Of a stretch of DNA of 64,000 bases, positions 63,261-64,000 are shown piece by piece. The notes beneath the pieces were generated by a model. That model did not search any database and had not been told where the DNA came from. It saw only the letters and a program-made list of their open reading frames with translations. Source of the DNA: Aliiroseovarius zhejiangensis (GTDB taxonomy: Bacteria > Pseudomonadota > Alphaproteobacteria > Rhodobacterales > Rhodobacteraceae); assembly GCF_014656375.1 (NCBI RefSeq), contig NZ_BNCH01000010.1, forward strand, positions 29,162 through 93,161. The letters run 5' to 3'. Each line of letters opens with the position of its first letter. Position 1 is the first letter of the stretch. The position numbers and the translations under genes are program-made.

Positions 63261-63929
63261 CTAGTAGAAACCTTTGTCGAAAACTGGTTCTTGATACATT
63301 TGGTATTCATCAATCAAGTGCGCTTCACAAAAGTTCGCATACGGACACGCATGCTCAACTAGATTTGCAACGTCGTTTGGCATGCCGCTGCGCTCAACAT
63401 GAGTGCAACATGGGTTCTTGGCAGTGCAAATTGCTCTCCCAATTTGCCATTCAACATAGTTCAGGTCAGGCACTGAGATTCCAGCATAAAACGCAGTAAG
63501 TTCAGCCGCTTGAGCTACAGTTTCTCTCAGCTTATTCACTAACCTGGGCCTAGGGTTTGGATGTCCAGCAAGAAAAGGGTTTAGCGAAGTGTCTTTAGGT
63601 ATAACTCTTCCTGTCCTGAGGTATGAACGGATGATGTGGTAGTCTATTGCGGGGGCTATTTTTTCTTCGTCAACGAAGTTGATCGAGCCTTCTCGCAGTA
63701 GATCATGCGCTAGCACTTGGCTCTTCTTTCTAAGTGGGTCAGCTGAAAAGGCGTCGAACTCGTCGAGAAGAGCTAAGAACCCCTGATCGCCTGTGAGTTG
63801 GCCATTGCAATCCGAGAGAATCTGCCCTGCATCACTGTTCCATTTTTCTTGGATCACTTTTCCCACGTTGCGGAGTAGTTTGGCTCTTTCACTCGCTCGC
63901 ACCCGCTCTTGTTTTGGGTATTCCGTCAA
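63261..63929 (-). CDS. Cysteine-cluster protein of unknown function, convergent with the methyltransferase
   Basis: A 222-residue protein not recognised with confidence. The N-terminal half is helical and charged (TEYPKQERVRASERAKLLRN). The middle has PAIDYHIIRSYLRTGRV. The C-terminal part has a cysteine set AICTAKNPCC ... HACPYANFC that could hold a metal or Fe-S cluster, as in some helix-hairpin-helix DNA glycosylases. The start codon would be TTG at 63929; no ATG precedes it before an in-frame TAG near 63978-63980. GTG at 63899-63901 is another possible start. It ends 4 bp from the methyltransferase stop and may be its partner. Confidence 0.6.
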   Translation of the reverse strand: MTEYPKQERVRASERAKLLRNVGKVIQEKWNSDAGQILSDCNGQLTGDQGFLALLDEFDAFSADPLRKKSQVLAHDLLREGSINFVDEEKIAPAIDYHIIRSYLRTGRVIPKDTSLNPFLAGHPNPRPRLVNKLRETVAQAAELTAFYAGISVPDLNYVEWQIGRAICTAKNPCCTHVERSGMPNDVANLVEHACPYANFCEAHLIDEYQMYQEPVFDKGFY

Positions 63930-64000
63930 CCAACCTGTGTCCGTCGTCAGAGTTTTTGGGGCAGTTAGCGGCCTGATCTAAGAGAGGGTCTGGCTCATCT

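Noticed and set aside
1..64000. tRNA, rRNA, CRISPR or insertion sequence
   Set aside because: No cloverleaf, rRNA segment, regularly spaced repeat array or transposase was recognised by eye; a covariance-model search would be needed to exclude small RNAs.

Overview
The window looks like chromosome of an alphaproteobacterium of the order Rhodobacterales (Roseobacter/Rhodobacter group). The reasons are high GC with strong G/C third-position use over most of its length, a VPxPA-type C-terminal sorting signal, a spike base protein of the Rhodobacter capsulatus gene transfer agent (GTA) type, CtrA-like TTAA-N7-TTAA boxes, and DUF5665, AtuA/DUF4387 and TctABC gene families that are common in that group. 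No rRNA, tRNA, CRISPR array or insertion sequence was recognised.

Positions 1-4600 are housekeeping: a partial secreted acidic protein, a DUF5665 membrane protein, rpsO, a fatty-acid-hydroxylase-type membrane enzyme and pnp, closed by two hairpin terminators that face a VPxPA-CTERM protein. Positions 5363-9921 hold a polyamine-type ABC uptake operon on the minus strand. It is followed by a phosphonate-monoester-hydrolase-like sulfatase-superfamily gene (10380-11909) and a convergent haloacid-dehalogenase-like gene. Positions 12694-17269 form a minus-strand operon, TctC-TctB-TctA-AtuA-DUF4387 in transcription order, that couples tripartite uptake to a probable catabolic enzyme pair. Divergent from it are its likely regulators, a TctD/TctE two-component system plus a periplasmic binding protein (17371-20425). 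ilvD lies at 20473-22308.

Positions 22464-36961 are an exopolysaccharide/capsule locus: UDP-glucuronate epimerase, nucleotide-sugar dehydrogenase, PglK-type ABC flippase, three glycosyltransferases (one broken by an in-frame TAG), a HAD/UbiA-like pair, an EpsG-type polymerase, a Wza-type export lipoprotein, a Wzc-type tyrosine autokinase and an initiating sugar transferase. The main operon is preceded by a perfect CtrA-like box. Immediately beyond it, 37086-38556 carries three tightly coupled genes that resemble the GTA head-spike module, whose known role is binding to the recipient capsule.

Positions 38703-45325 are an oligopeptide/dipeptide ABC transporter operon with a LysR-type regulator at its 3' end. 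Positions 45520-50952 are a TetR-controlled RND efflux operon with a clear palindromic operator.

From about 51000 to the right edge the window becomes accessory. First comes a phosphopolymer capsule island (sulfotransferase, GT2-TagF fusion, TagB-like protein, Stealth protein) with a visibly more AT-rich part at 54180-57270. Next is a mobilizable-plasmid-like module: a replication protein with iteron-like repeats inside its gene, MobC, a relaxase, and two small mob genes nested in another frame of the relaxase gene. Last are a mobile mystery protein A/B (HTH/Fic) pair, a DNA methyltransferase, and a convergent cysteine-rich gene of unknown function.
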